From Alphaproteobacteria bacterium UBA7691 (GTDB taxonomy: Bacteria > Pseudomonadota > Alphaproteobacteria > Ferrovibrionales > Ferrovibrionaceae): a stretch of 61,644 nucleotides of DNA. Positions 8,769 to 17,230 of this stretch are shown here, piece after piece (the first letter of the stretch is position 1; every line of letters starts with the position of its first letter). A program made the translations under genes and the position numbers. A model generated the notes under the pieces. It did not search any database. It was not told the DNA's origin and saw only the letters and a list, made by a program, of their open reading frames with translations. The stretch is taken from assembly GCA_002482765.1 (NCBI GenBank), contig DLGP01000095.1:201-61844 (forward strand), in the 5' to 3' direction.

Positions 8769-9521
8769 ATGTATTTAATGTATGTGGATGAAAGCGGCGA
8801 TACTGGTCTTACCGGTTCCGTGGGCCGATATTTCTGCCTGACCGGATTGGTGGTGCATGAAGCGCGTTGGCGCGATTTCATTGCACAGCTTCTGGAGTTT
8901 CGCAAAGTGATGCGGCGGGTCTATGGCTTGCCGGTGCGTGGTGAAATCCATGCCTCTGTCTTCATCAATTCGCGCGCCTATGATCTTGAGCGCCACATAC
9001 GGCTGGCAATCCTGCGGAACACTTTGGATGAATTGGCGAAGATGGATTTCATCTCGTTCACCAACGTCGTTGTCGATAAGCAAGGCAAGGCAGCGGATTA
9101 CAATGTTTTCGAAAACGCCTGGAAAACACTATTTCAGCGTTTTGAGAACACGTTGCGATACGGCAATTTTCCAGGCAGACATGGCAATGACCACGGCATC
9201 GTTATCACCGATGCAACAGCAGGTCATTTGCTGACAAGTCTGATGCGGCGTATGGCGGTTTACAATCCGATACCCAGCAGCATTGGCCTTGGCAGCCGAA
9301 ACTTGCCCATCACGCGCATTGTTGAAGACCCGCATAGCAAGGATTCTGCGGTTTCGTTGCCAATTCAGATGTGTGATGTGGTGGCTTACTTTTTGTATCA
9401 GCGTTTCACGCCGAACCAATATATCCGGCGCAGCAGGGCAGGGGCTTATTTTGACCGGCTCGAACCGGTTTTGAACAAGCGGGCAAGCCGCGTTGGCGAT
9501 ATGGGAATTGTGCTGATCTAA
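8769..9521 (+). CDS. DUF3800 domain protein
   Basis: 250 residues from ATG 8769 (M-Y-L-M-Y-V-D-E-S-G-D). The Y-V-D-E-S-G-D opening is the hallmark of DUF3800, with a later I-T-D-A-T and a C-terminal Q-M-C-D-V-V-A-Y segment. These acidic motifs recall an RNase H-like fold, so a metal-dependent nuclease or related activity is often suggested but not shown. Base composition is clearly more AT-rich than the neighbours, and there is no good Shine-Dalgarno, pointing to acquisition by transfer. DUF3800 genes are common on mobile and defence-type islands. No partner gene is evident here. Confidence 0.85.
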   Translation: MYLMYVDESGDTGLTGSVGRYFCLTGLVVHEARWRDFIAQLLEFRKVMRRVYGLPVRGEIHASVFINSRAYDLERHIRLAILRNTLDELAKMDFISFTNVVVDKQGKAADYNVFENAWKTLFQRFENTLRYGNFPGRHGNDHGIVITDATAGHLLTSLMRRMAVYNPIPSSIGLGSRNLPITRIVEDPHSKDSAVSLPIQMCDVVAYFLYQRFTPNQYIRRSRAGAYFDRLEPVLNKRASRVGDMGIVLI

Positions 9522-9556
9522 AAAAGAAGGGCGGATGGTATTACCCATCCGCCGGG
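9522..9556 (-). terminator. Rho-independent terminator-like hairpin, minus strand
   Basis: GGCGGATGG (9530-9538) pairs perfectly with CCATCCGCC (9545-9553) around a six-base loop. Read on the minus strand, the stem is followed by a T-rich tract at 9521-9528, so it can end the DUF2239/kinase transcript. It may also limit plus-strand readthrough from the DUF3800 gene, although no T-run follows on that side. Confidence 0.7.
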
Positions 9557-9694
9557 GAAATCCTACTACCGGGATGTGCCTGGGTTCAGATTTCATCCTG
9601 AATATAGCTTATTAATGACGTGGAATCAATGGGTTATTTGATATTCTCTAAGTGATTCGAATTGCTGGATTTGTTGGCGATGCAGATTGCCGGT

Positions 9695-10249
9695 TCAGGC
9701 GGCAGCAGCCGGCGGCACAGGATAGGCGGCGCGTTCGGCGGCACCGGGCGGCTGCCACAGGGTTTCGATAAAATCGAACATCGGGCGGGTGACCTGGAGC
9801 GAATAGGTTTCGCCTTTGCCGGCATTGCGCTGTTCCACCCGCTGCCAGCGGGTTTGAGCCGGCACATCCAGCACATGCAGGGCGCAGCCCAGCCCGGCCT
9901 GTTCAGCAGCCGTGGTGAAACGGGCGCGGGATTCGGCACGCAGGAAACTGAGATCAAGCAGCGCCGGCAGACCCTGGCGGGCCGATTGCAGGGCCAGCTT
10001 CAGAATCTGCGCTTCGCAACGCGCCACCCGCTCCACCATCCAGGCAATGCTCATGCTGGCCGGTTTGTCTGGGCCAAACAGCCCGACCATCCATTCATCA
10101 ATGCTGAAATGCAGCCCGCCGATACGCTCTTGCAGGCGCAGGGCATAGGTGGTCTTGCCGGCGCCGGTCGCGCCGCAGATCAGGTGGAAAGTCGGCTGGA
10201 TCGTGGGGGGCGGGATCATGGGGCGCTGGGTCATGGGGGGCTGGGTCAT
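9695..10249 (-). CDS. P-loop kinase of the AAA_33 type
   Basis: 184 residues. A Walker A motif G-A-T-G-A-G-K-T-T lies near residues 26-34, followed by a S-I-D-E-W segment typical of zeta-toxin/AAA_33-like small-molecule kinases, and an L-D-L-S-F Walker B-like strand. The substrate is unknown. The N-terminus is a run of three 5-residue repeats (M-T/I-x-x-P) encoded by a 15-base tandem repeat, giving three in-frame ATG codons (10249, 10234, 10219). The first overlaps the stop of the DUF2239 gene by four bases (ATGA-type coupling), so the two are one operon. Confidence 0.75.
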   Translation of the reverse strand: MTQPPMTQRPMIPPPTIQPTFHLICGATGAGKTTYALRLQERIGGLHFSIDEWMVGLFGPDKPASMSIAWMVERVARCEAQILKLALQSARQGLPALLDLSFLRAESRARFTTAAEQAGLGCALHVLDVPAQTRWQRVEQRNAGKGETYSLQVTRPMFDFIETLWQPPGAAERAAYPVPPAAAA

Positions 10250-10250
10250 G
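10206..10250 (-). repeat. 15-base tandem repeat, three units
   Basis: Three consecutive 15-base units (10206-10220, 10221-10235, 10236-10250), each ending in ATG on the plus strand and carrying a CAT read as ATG on the minus strand. They encode the proline-rich start of the kinase. Because the unit length is a multiple of three, loss or gain of units keeps the frame and changes only the N-terminus. Confidence 0.8.
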
Positions 10251-10851
10251 GCTTGCTCTCAACAGCAAAGGCGGCCTGGGCGAGTTTTTGCAGATGGGCG
10301 CGGATATCAGGCGGCCAGGTTTCGATATGGCGGGCAAAACCGGCGGCATCACCGGCAAACAGGGCGCGCGCCGCTTCATCATAATCAGGTGCATTGCCGG
10401 CCATGGCGGCCATGAAACGATAGGCGGCATCACGGCCATGGCGCAGCTTTTCGGCGCCCTCTGTCGCGCGGCGGGCTTCCTCCACCAGCTTGCGCAACGC
10501 CACCGAGGCGCCGCCGGGCTGGGCATTGAGCCAATCCCAATGGCGCGGCAGCAAGGTGACCTCACGCGGCACCACCCCGAGTTTGGGCCGGCCCGGACCC
10601 GACCGTGCTGCCGGCGCGGTATCAGCGGCAGCAGCGGCGGCGCGCAGCCGGGCCAGCATCTCGGCCTGGCTGCCGCGCAGGTCAAATTCCAGCGGCGCGC
10701 TGGTGGCATCATCAAAAACCAGCGGCTGCATGGTGGGATCACGCTGCAATTCGGCCCATAAAGCCAGCGCGACGCTTTCTTGGTCGCCGCCGGCCAGGCG
10801 GCGATTGCCGGCAAAGGCGGTGCAGGTTGGTGTTGTTGGTTCGGTGGTCAT
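10246..10851 (-). CDS. DUF2239 family protein
   Basis: 201 residues from ATG 10851 (M-T-T-E-P-T-T-P), preceded by GGAGC. The family features are an N-terminal segment A-F-A-G-N-R-R-L, a basic G-R-P-K-L-G-V-V-P-R-E-V-T-L-L linker followed by R-H-W-D-W-L, and a C-terminal helical region. The G-R-P-K-L element resembles an AT-hook. Function is unknown. Just upstream, between this gene and the divergent flippase, is a perfect 12-base inverted repeat that may be an operator. The downstream kinase overlaps by four bases. Confidence 0.8.
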   Translation of the reverse strand: MTTEPTTPTCTAFAGNRRLAGGDQESVALALWAELQRDPTMQPLVFDDATSAPLEFDLRGSQAEMLARLRAAAAAADTAPAARSGPGRPKLGVVPREVTLLPRHWDWLNAQPGGASVALRKLVEEARRATEGAEKLRHGRDAAYRFMAAMAGNAPDYDEAARALFAGDAAGFARHIETWPPDIRAHLQKLAQAAFAVESKP

Positions 10852-10879
10852 CTGCTGCTCCAGGAAATCTGCCGCAGTT

Positions 10880-10921
10880 ATTACCCGGATAAAAATCACG
10901 TGTCAATTATATCCGGGTAAT
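10880..10921. promoter_or_regulatory. 12-base inverted repeat, candidate operator
   Basis: ATTACCCGGATA (10880-10891) and TATCCGGGTAAT (10910-10921) are exact reverse complements separated by 18 bases, and the palindrome CACGTG (10897-10902) sits near the centre. The site lies 29 bases upstream of the DUF2239 start and upstream of the divergent flippase gene. Half-site spacing of about three helical turns suggests two bound dimers or a looped complex. The regulator is unknown. Confidence 0.65.
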
Positions 10922-11005
10922 ATTTTGAGCCGTCGCGTTTCACATTGCCGATGCTGCATCAGCACTGCTAGGTAAAGGCTTCTTCTGCAAGCGATTGGCA
11001 GGCCC

Positions 11006-12481
11006 TTGAGCATCGCCGACAAGACCATCAAAGCTGTGCGGGTCAGCGTTATGGCCACGCTGCTCTCCGGCCTGTTGCAGGTCGGCACCACCGTGATCAT
11101 GGCCCGCCTGCTGACACCGGCCGAGTATGGCCTGGTGGCCGGGGCGCTGGTGCTGGTGGCGCCGCTGAGCATGATCCTGTTCGGTGGCCTGGAACGCGCC
11201 CTTGTGCTGCAAGACACGCTGCCGGAAACCGCGCTGGATGCCGTGTTCTGGGGCAGCCTGGGGCTGGCTGGCCTGGGCGCCATCGGCCTGGCCGGCCTGG
11301 CCGGGCTGGGCCTGGCCGGTTTTTACCAGGGGCAGCTGGCCGGCATCCTGCTGGCCTGCACGCCCTTGCTGGCCGGCAGCGCGCTGGCCGCGCTGTATCG
11401 CGCCCTGCTGCGGCGGCATTTTGCCTTTGGCCGGCTGGCTGCCGCCGATCTGGCGAGCCAGTTTCTGGGGCCGGGCCTGGTGGCCATCCTGGCGGCTATG
11501 CAGGGCTGGGGCGCCTATGCCATCGTGGCCGGCATGCTGGCGCAAAGCGCGGTGCAAACCCTGCTGCTGGCCTGGTTTGCCGGCCATCGACCCCATTGGC
11601 GCCTGAACCTGCCGGCGGCACGCCCGATCCTGCGCGCCAGCCTGTCGCTATCTGGCACATCTGTGCTGGAAGTGGTGCATGCCCGGCTGCCCGCCGCCCT
11701 GATCGGCCTGGGCCTGGGCGAGGTGGCGCTGGGCCTGTTCAACCGGGCTTATCTGCTGGTGCAATTGCCGCTGGAAGTGCCGGCCACCACCGTAACCAAA
11801 GTGCTGTTTGGCGGCCTGGCGCAATGGCGCCATGACCTGGACCGGCTGCGCCGCGCCACCGCCGCGCTGGTGGAAACCGGTGCCGCTGTGGTGCTGCCGG
11901 TCTGTGCCGGCATGGCGCTGGCGGCGCCTGAACTGGTCGCCACCTTGCTGGGGCCGCAATGGGACGCCGCCGTGCCGCTGATCCCCTGGCTCTGCCTGGG
12001 CGGCGCGGCAGCGATGATCGGGCATTTTTTCGCCATGCTGAACGAAGCCGCTTTGCGGCTGCGTGAACGCTTCCGGATTCAGTGTTTCACCCTGCTGGTG
12101 AGCGCTGCCGCCTTGCTGCTGGCAGTTCGGTTTGACCTGCGTGCCGCGGCGGCGGCGGTGGCTTTAGGGGCGCTGCTATTCCTGCTGCTGCATATCCGGC
12201 TGGCGCTGCATGTGCTGCACATAGCGCCGGGCAAAATCCTGCTCTGGCTGCTGCCTGGGGCAGTGGCGGCACTGGCCTGTGCCGGCGCCATGCTGGCGCT
12301 GCGCCATCTGCTGCCGGGCGAGTTGGCGGCGCCCTGGCGGCTGGGCCTGGATATTGCCGCCTGCGGCCTGTGCCTGCCGCTGGTTTATGGCCTGCTGTTC
12401 CGCCGGCTGCTGGCCGATCTGTGGCGTTATGCCGGGTTGCCGAGCCGCGCCGCCACGGATCGTGGCAGCAAAAACCAGTAG
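11006..12481 (+). CDS. Polysaccharide flippase of the Wzx/PST type
   Basis: 491 residues, almost entirely hydrophobic, with roughly 12-14 membrane segments. The N-terminal pattern (short amphipathic start, then Q-V-G-T-T-V-I-M-A-R-L-L-T-P-A-E-Y-G-L) is typical of lipopolysaccharide/exopolysaccharide flippases of the MATE-like MOP superfamily, which move lipid-linked sugars across the inner membrane. The start is TTG at 11006; the ATG at 11051 would remove part of the first helix. No glycosyltransferases lie nearby. The 3' end overlaps the convergent mltA gene by 55 bases. Confidence 0.8.
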   Translation: MSIADKTIKAVRVSVMATLLSGLLQVGTTVIMARLLTPAEYGLVAGALVLVAPLSMILFGGLERALVLQDTLPETALDAVFWGSLGLAGLGAIGLAGLAGLGLAGFYQGQLAGILLACTPLLAGSALAALYRALLRRHFAFGRLAAADLASQFLGPGLVAILAAMQGWGAYAIVAGMLAQSAVQTLLLAWFAGHRPHWRLNLPAARPILRASLSLSGTSVLEVVHARLPAALIGLGLGEVALGLFNRAYLLVQLPLEVPATTVTKVLFGGLAQWRHDLDRLRRATAALVETGAAVVLPVCAGMALAAPELVATLLGPQWDAAVPLIPWLCLGGAAAMIGHFFAMLNEAALRLRERFRIQCFTLLVSAAALLLAVRFDLRAAAAAVALGALLFLLLHIRLALHVLHIAPGKILLWLLPGAVAALACAGAMLALRHLLPGELAAPWRLGLDIAACGLCLPLVYGLLFRRLLADLWRYAGLPSRAATDRGSKNQ

Positions 12482-13665
12482 CGGCCGGGATGTTTCATGC
12501 GGCCGGCAATCGCCTCGGCCGCCGCGCCATGGCCCCAGAACACATCGCCGCGCACACCGCCCCGGATGGCGCCGCCGGTATCCTGCGCCACCATCAGGCG
12601 GTTAAGCGGCAGATCGCCATGCGGCGGCTGGGCGGCGGGATAGCTGGCGGCAAGCCAGAGCGGCAGGCCAAGCGCCACATGGCTGCGATCCACCGCCAGC
12701 GAACGGCCCGGCTTGAGCGCCAGGCCCTGGGCGCCGGGCGGGCCATCACTGGCCAACGCCGGCGCCGGCAATTCACGGAAAAAGATATAGGCGCGGTTTT
12801 CACGCAGCAAAGCCGGCGCCTCGGCCGGATTGGCCTTCAGCCAGGCCTGCAAGGCCGGCATCGACACCTCGTCGCGGCTCATGATGCCGCGCTCGATCAG
12901 CACCCGGCCGATGGCCGTGTAGGCATGGCCATTCTGGCCGGCAAAGCCGACCCGCATGACCCCGCCCTCGGCCAGTTCGATACGGCCTGAACCCTGGATT
13001 TGCAGGAAAAATGCCGCCACCGGATCAGCCGCCCAGGCCAGTTCCAGGCCACGCCCGGCCAGTTTGCCGGCCTCGATGCCGGTGCGGTCGTCATAGGGCC
13101 GGAGAAAACCGTTTTCAACCCGGCCGGCAGTGCGCTGACCACGCCATTCCGGGCGGAACTGGCCCAGATCAACCTGCACCAGATCGGGCGGCACGCGATA
13201 GATCGGCACGTCATAACCCGGGCGGCGCTGCCGGCTGCCTTTCAGGCTGGGTTCGTAATAGCCGGTGAACAGGCCCTCAGGCCTGCCCTCGCCCAGCACC
13301 GCCACCGGGCGTAATTCAGTTTCGATCAGGCGGCGCAAACCGGCCTCGTCGGCGGGTCTGAGGCGCGCCACCGTGTCGCAGAACGGGCGCCATTCTTCCG
13401 GCCGGCCATAAACTGCAAAACCATCCGGGCCGCTTTTGCCGGCCTGGGCCAGAATGCGCGGGCAGGAAGCGGCCATCGCCGGCAAAGCCTCGCTCAGGCG
13501 GTCATTCTGCCAGCCGGGCAGATCGGCGAAGCTGGCCGGGGCGAAAGCAATGGCCGGGGGTTTGGGCGGCTCGGGGGCGGCACCCGGCTGTTGCTGCTGC
13601 GGCACACGCGGCGCGCAGCTTGCCGCCAGCAGGGCAAGCGCAAGAAAGGCGGTTTTGCGCAGCAA
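12427..13665 (-). CDS. mltA: Membrane-bound lytic murein transglycosylase A
   Basis: 412 residues. A lipoprotein signal (hydrophobic residues about 5-15, lipobox A-A-S-C with Cys 17) places it on a membrane face of the periplasm. The MltA domain includes F-T-G-Y-Y-E-P, and the C-terminal 3D domain carries A-Q-D-T-G-G-A-I-R-G and D-V-F-W-G-H-G with the catalytic Asp expected in this region. MltA cleaves the glycan strand of murein, forming anhydromuropeptides. It follows the Tim44-like gene by 6 bases, the usual alphaproteobacterial pair. It overlaps the convergent flippase at its 3' end. Confidence 0.93.
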   Translation of the reverse strand: MLRKTAFLALALLAASCAPRVPQQQQPGAAPEPPKPPAIAFAPASFADLPGWQNDRLSEALPAMAASCPRILAQAGKSGPDGFAVYGRPEEWRPFCDTVARLRPADEAGLRRLIETELRPVAVLGEGRPEGLFTGYYEPSLKGSRQRRPGYDVPIYRVPPDLVQVDLGQFRPEWRGQRTAGRVENGFLRPYDDRTGIEAGKLAGRGLELAWAADPVAAFFLQIQGSGRIELAEGGVMRVGFAGQNGHAYTAIGRVLIERGIMSRDEVSMPALQAWLKANPAEAPALLRENRAYIFFRELPAPALASDGPPGAQGLALKPGRSLAVDRSHVALGLPLWLAASYPAAQPPHGDLPLNRLMVAQDTGGAIRGGVRGDVFWGHGAAAEAIAGRMKHPGRYWFLLPRSVAARLGNPA

Positions 13666-13671
13666 ACCGGC

Positions 13672-14340
13672 TCAGCCCGGGCTGGAGGTGGCGATCAGGG
13701 TCCAGTTCGGATCGCGCGAGCGGGTGTCGCGGGCGAAGGTCCAGATATCGGTCACCTGTTCCACCGCCTGCGGGTCGCCGGCAATCACCGCGCCGTTGCG
13801 GTCGCGGGTGGCGGAAATCAGTTCGCTCTGGAACCGCACCGTCACTTCGGCAGTGCGGCCATTCAGCGCGGTATCAACAACCTCGACATTTTTCAGGCCG
13901 ACAAAGGTGGTTTCCTGGGTCTGGCCCTGGCGGGCGCGGTCGTCGATCACCTTTTCGAAATCGGCAAACACATCGCGCGACAGCATGCCCTTGAGCGCCG
14001 GCTTGTCGCCGGCCGCGAAGGCGCCCACCACCATTTCATAGGCCCAGGCGGCGCCCTTGAGGAAATCGTCGCTGCGGAAACTGGGATCGGCGGCGCGAAT
14101 CCGCGCCTCCTTGGCATCCGGCGGCGTGGCTTCGGCCTCATCCGCGCCGTCGCGGCGCGGCAGGGCGATCACGTTGTCGCCGCTTTCGGCCGGGCTTTCA
14201 TTGCCGCCGGCCAGCGGGCCGCGTTTCTGCTGCTCATGGCCGGTGCGCTGGCCGAGCACGGCGCGCAGGCGCAGGGCGATGAACACGGCAATGGCGCCGA
14301 GCAGGAGAATGTCGAGAAACTGGAAACCGCTATCGCCCAT
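13672..14340 (-). CDS. Tim44/TimA family membrane-associated protein
   Basis: 222 residues. An N-terminal membrane segment (about residues 8-25, F-L-D-I-L-L-L-G-A-I-A-V-F-I-A-L-R-L) is followed by a polar linker and a Tim44-like domain (A-Y-E-M-V-V-G-A-F-A-A-G-D, then L-S-R-D-V-F-A-D-F). Bacterial Tim44 relatives are inner-membrane proteins with the domain facing the cytoplasm or periplasm; a role in protein or lipid handling is proposed but not settled. It lies immediately upstream of mltA and divergent from secB, as in many Alphaproteobacteria. Confidence 0.88.
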   Translation of the reverse strand: MGDSGFQFLDILLLGAIAVFIALRLRAVLGQRTGHEQQKRGPLAGGNESPAESGDNVIALPRRDGADEAEATPPDAKEARIRAADPSFRSDDFLKGAAWAYEMVVGAFAAGDKPALKGMLSRDVFADFEKVIDDRARQGQTQETTFVGLKNVEVVDTALNGRTAEVTVRFQSELISATRDRNGAVIAGDPQAVEQVTDIWTFARDTRSRDPNWTLIATSSPG

Positions 14341-14516
14341 GATTTTTCAAGTCTAGCCGCTATACCGGACCCGGTCCAGGCCAGCGGCCACCGGGAATGA
14401 CCTATATGTAGGTTTTACGCGGCAATCCGCCAAGAGGGATTGTAGCAGATGGGGCGGCTTGTGGGGCCGGCAAATTCATGTTAGCGCTCACCGCCTCAAC
14501 CTGGAGACACCATACG

Positions 14517-14972
14517 ATGAGCGAAGTACCCGATCAGGCGCCGCGTTTCAGCGTCAATGTGCAATATGTGAAGGATTTGTCCTTCGAGCACCCGATGGCG
14601 CCGCGCACCTTCACCATCAACGAAGCGCCGCAGATCGGGGTGAATATCGGCACCCAGGCGCAGAAGGTCACCGACGACCTGTTTGAAGTGGTTTTGCGCG
14701 TGCTGGTGGAAGCCAAGCATGGCGAGGAAGCCGCCTTTGTCGCCGACCTGCATTATGCCGGCCTGTTCACGCTGCAAAACATCCCCGAGGAGCATGTTGA
14801 GCCGCTGCTGCTGGTGGAAGCGCCGCGCATCCTGTTCCCGTTCGCGCGCCGCATCATCGCCGATGTGACCCGCGACGGCGGCGTGCCGCCGCTGATGCTC
14901 GATCCGATCGACTTCGTGGCGCAATACCAGCGCAGCAAGGAATTGCAGGCGCAACAGGGCGGCCAGGCGTAG
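14517..14972 (+). CDS. secB: Protein-export chaperone SecB
   Basis: 151 residues from ATG 14517 (M-S-E-V-P-D-Q), with GGAG about ten bases upstream. The open frame extends 13 codons upstream, but those residues are unlike SecB. Typical segments are Y-V-K-D-L-S-F-E near residue 17 and L-L-V-E-A-P-R-I-L-F-P-F-A-R near 100. SecB forms a cytoplasmic tetramer that keeps precursors unfolded and hands them to SecA. It is divergent from the Tim44-like gene and convergent with the sensor kinase gene, whose stop is 7 bases away. Confidence 0.95.
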   Translation: MSEVPDQAPRFSVNVQYVKDLSFEHPMAPRTFTINEAPQIGVNIGTQAQKVTDDLFEVVLRVLVEAKHGEEAAFVADLHYAGLFTLQNIPEEHVEPLLLVEAPRILFPFARRIIADVTRDGGVPPLMLDPIDFVAQYQRSKELQAQQGGQA

Positions 14973-14979
14973 GCTTTAA

Positions 14980-17109
14980 TCAGGCTGGCGGGGCGAGGGC
15001 GCTGATCAGATCCTTGATGATCAGCGGCTTCGCCACCACGCTATGGAAGCCGGCGCTTTCGTAGCGCAACACCGCTTCCGGCATCACATCGGCAGTCATC
15101 GCCAGGATACGGGCATTGGCTGTGCCGGGCAGTTTGCGCAAGGCGCGCAGGGTTTCAAACCCGTCCATGCCCGGCATATGGATATCCAGCAGCACATGAT
15201 CGAAGCGGTTGCTGCGCGCCGCCAGCAAGGCTGCCTCGCCGCTCTCCACCAGCGTGATCTGGAAGCCAAAAGGCTGGAGCAGCGCCTGCAAGGTGCGGCG
15301 ATTGACCAGATTATCGTCAACACAGAGCAGCCGCGCCGCGCCGGGTGTGGCCTCTGACGCAGCCGGTATAGTTTGGCCCCGGGCGCCGGCAGGACCATCG
15401 CTCACTGCCTGATGTTCGGCCGGTTGCAGCGGCAATTCGATCCAGAACAGCGCACCTTCGCCCTTGCGGCTGTCACAGCCGATACGGCCGCCGAGCAGTT
15501 CGGCCAGCCGGCGGGTGATCGCCAGGCCCAGGCCGGTGCCGCCAAAATGCCGGCTGGTGGAAGCATCCTCCTGGGTGAAGCGGTCAAAAATCCGCGCCTG
15601 CGCCTCGGCGGCGATGCCCGGGCCGCTATCGCGCACCTCGATCCGCAATACCGGCGCGCCGGCCGGGCCGGCGGCGCAGGCCACGCCAACCGCGACAAAG
15701 CCGGTTTCGGTGAATTTCACCGCATTGCCGATCAGGTTGACCAGCATCTGGCGCAGCCGCGATTCATCGCTGACAATGGCGGCCGGCACATCCGGCGCCA
15801 GCTCAAAACGCAGTTCCAGGCCCTTGGCCTGCACGGCGGAGGCGAATAATGCCTCAACCCCGGCCAGCAGCGGCCGGAGCTTGAAGGCGGCCGGCGTTAT
15901 CGACAGTTTGCCGGCTTCCAGCCGCGAATAATCCAGCACATCATTGATCACGGCGAGCAGGCTGGCGGCACTTTCGGTGATGATCTCGGCGGCTTCGCGC
16001 GCCTTCGGATCCAGCGGCATCGCCTGCAATGCCTGCGCCATGCCCAGCACACCGTTCATCGGCGTGCGGATTTCATGGCTCATGGTGGCAAGGAATTCGC
16101 TTTTTGCCGCCGCCAGCCTTTCAGCATGGTTGGTCTGTTCCTGCAATTGCCGGTTCAGCGAGCCGAGCGAGGCGGTTTTGCGCGCTTCGCTGTCAAGCCG
16201 GCGCAACGCCTGCCAGGTGGCGGCGATGGCCAGCAGCACCATGGCGGCCGAAGCCAGGCCAACCAGCCAGGCCAGCTGGCGCCAGCTTTTCAGCGCCACC
16301 ACCTGCGAGCGCGATGTGGAAACCACCAGCGCATTATCCTGGATGCGGCGCACGGCGGCATACCGCAGATCGCTGATAAAGGGATTACGAAACAGCCCGC
16401 TATGGGTGGGCATTGCCGGATTGGCATGCATCGGGGCATAAGCCGAAATATTACTGAAGGACTGCCCGATAGCTGCCTCACGCCAGGGATGCCGGGCGAT
16501 CATGTGGAAATTACGATCCAGCAGGGTGACGGTATCACCCTGGGCGGCGGAAGCACCGAATTCACGGCCGAATTGCTGCGGATCAATCACCGCCGTGGCC
16601 ACGCCGATGGTCTGGCCACCGGCATCGCGCATTGGCACAGACATGCTGATCTGCCACTCCCCATCAACGACATTGCGCACCGGGCTGCTGAGGAAATACG
16701 GCCGGCTGCCACCCTTGAGGTAATATGAGATGTAGTCGCGGTCGGCGAGCGATACATTGGGCGGCGGGTAGCTGCGTGAGGAATGCTGCACCTTGCCGGT
16801 CATGTCGGTGATGCCAATCACCCGCACATGGCTCAGTTCGTTTTCAAGCCGCCTCAGCTCGATATGATAGCCGGCGCCATTCTGGTTTTCGATCCGATGC
16901 AGCAGGGCGGCCTTTTCCAGCGAATAACGGATCGAGGCCAGGGTGCTTTCAATATCCTGGCCATGGATGCGGGCCAGCCGCTCCATCACCGCGATTTCCT
17001 CTTCCTCGGCATCGGCGCGCAGGAAAACATGCACATAGCCGTTCAAGGCCGCCGCCAGCAGCAGGATCGCCAGCATGGCGAAATTCAGAATAAAACGCGG
17101 GCGGCGCAT
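14980..17109 (-). CDS. Hybrid sensor histidine kinase with receiver domain
   Basis: 709 residues. A membrane helix at about 8-29 is followed by a periplasmic dCache-like sensing region to about 270 and a second helix near 280-300. Then come a dimerisation domain with F-L-A-T-M-S-H-E-I-R-T-P-M-N-G (phosphorylated His), an ATPase domain with G-T-G-L-G-L-A-I-T, and a C-terminal receiver domain with D-D-N near its start and the phospho-acceptor in L-L-D-I-H-M-P-G-M-D-G. The internal receiver suggests a phosphorelay to an Hpt protein or a response regulator that is not encoded nearby. Ligand unknown. The gene interrupts the usual secB-dnaQ neighbourhood. Confidence 0.92.
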   Translation of the reverse strand: MRRPRFILNFAMLAILLLAAALNGYVHVFLRADAEEEEIAVMERLARIHGQDIESTLASIRYSLEKAALLHRIENQNGAGYHIELRRLENELSHVRVIGITDMTGKVQHSSRSYPPPNVSLADRDYISYYLKGGSRPYFLSSPVRNVVDGEWQISMSVPMRDAGGQTIGVATAVIDPQQFGREFGASAAQGDTVTLLDRNFHMIARHPWREAAIGQSFSNISAYAPMHANPAMPTHSGLFRNPFISDLRYAAVRRIQDNALVVSTSRSQVVALKSWRQLAWLVGLASAAMVLLAIAATWQALRRLDSEARKTASLGSLNRQLQEQTNHAERLAAAKSEFLATMSHEIRTPMNGVLGMAQALQAMPLDPKAREAAEIITESAASLLAVINDVLDYSRLEAGKLSITPAAFKLRPLLAGVEALFASAVQAKGLELRFELAPDVPAAIVSDESRLRQMLVNLIGNAVKFTETGFVAVGVACAAGPAGAPVLRIEVRDSGPGIAAEAQARIFDRFTQEDASTSRHFGGTGLGLAITRRLAELLGGRIGCDSRKGEGALFWIELPLQPAEHQAVSDGPAGARGQTIPAASEATPGAARLLCVDDNLVNRRTLQALLQPFGFQITLVESGEAALLAARSNRFDHVLLDIHMPGMDGFETLRALRKLPGTANARILAMTADVMPEAVLRYESAGFHSVVAKPLIIKDLISALAPPA

Positions 17110-17230
17110 CGGATACCGACAAGTTGCAACCTTAAAAAAGTAGCATGTTGTAGCAAAACGCGGAAGCCACGCGCTACCGAGGCTGCGGGCAAGGCTTGAG
17201 CCAGGGCCAAATCCGGCGTTTTATCCAGGC

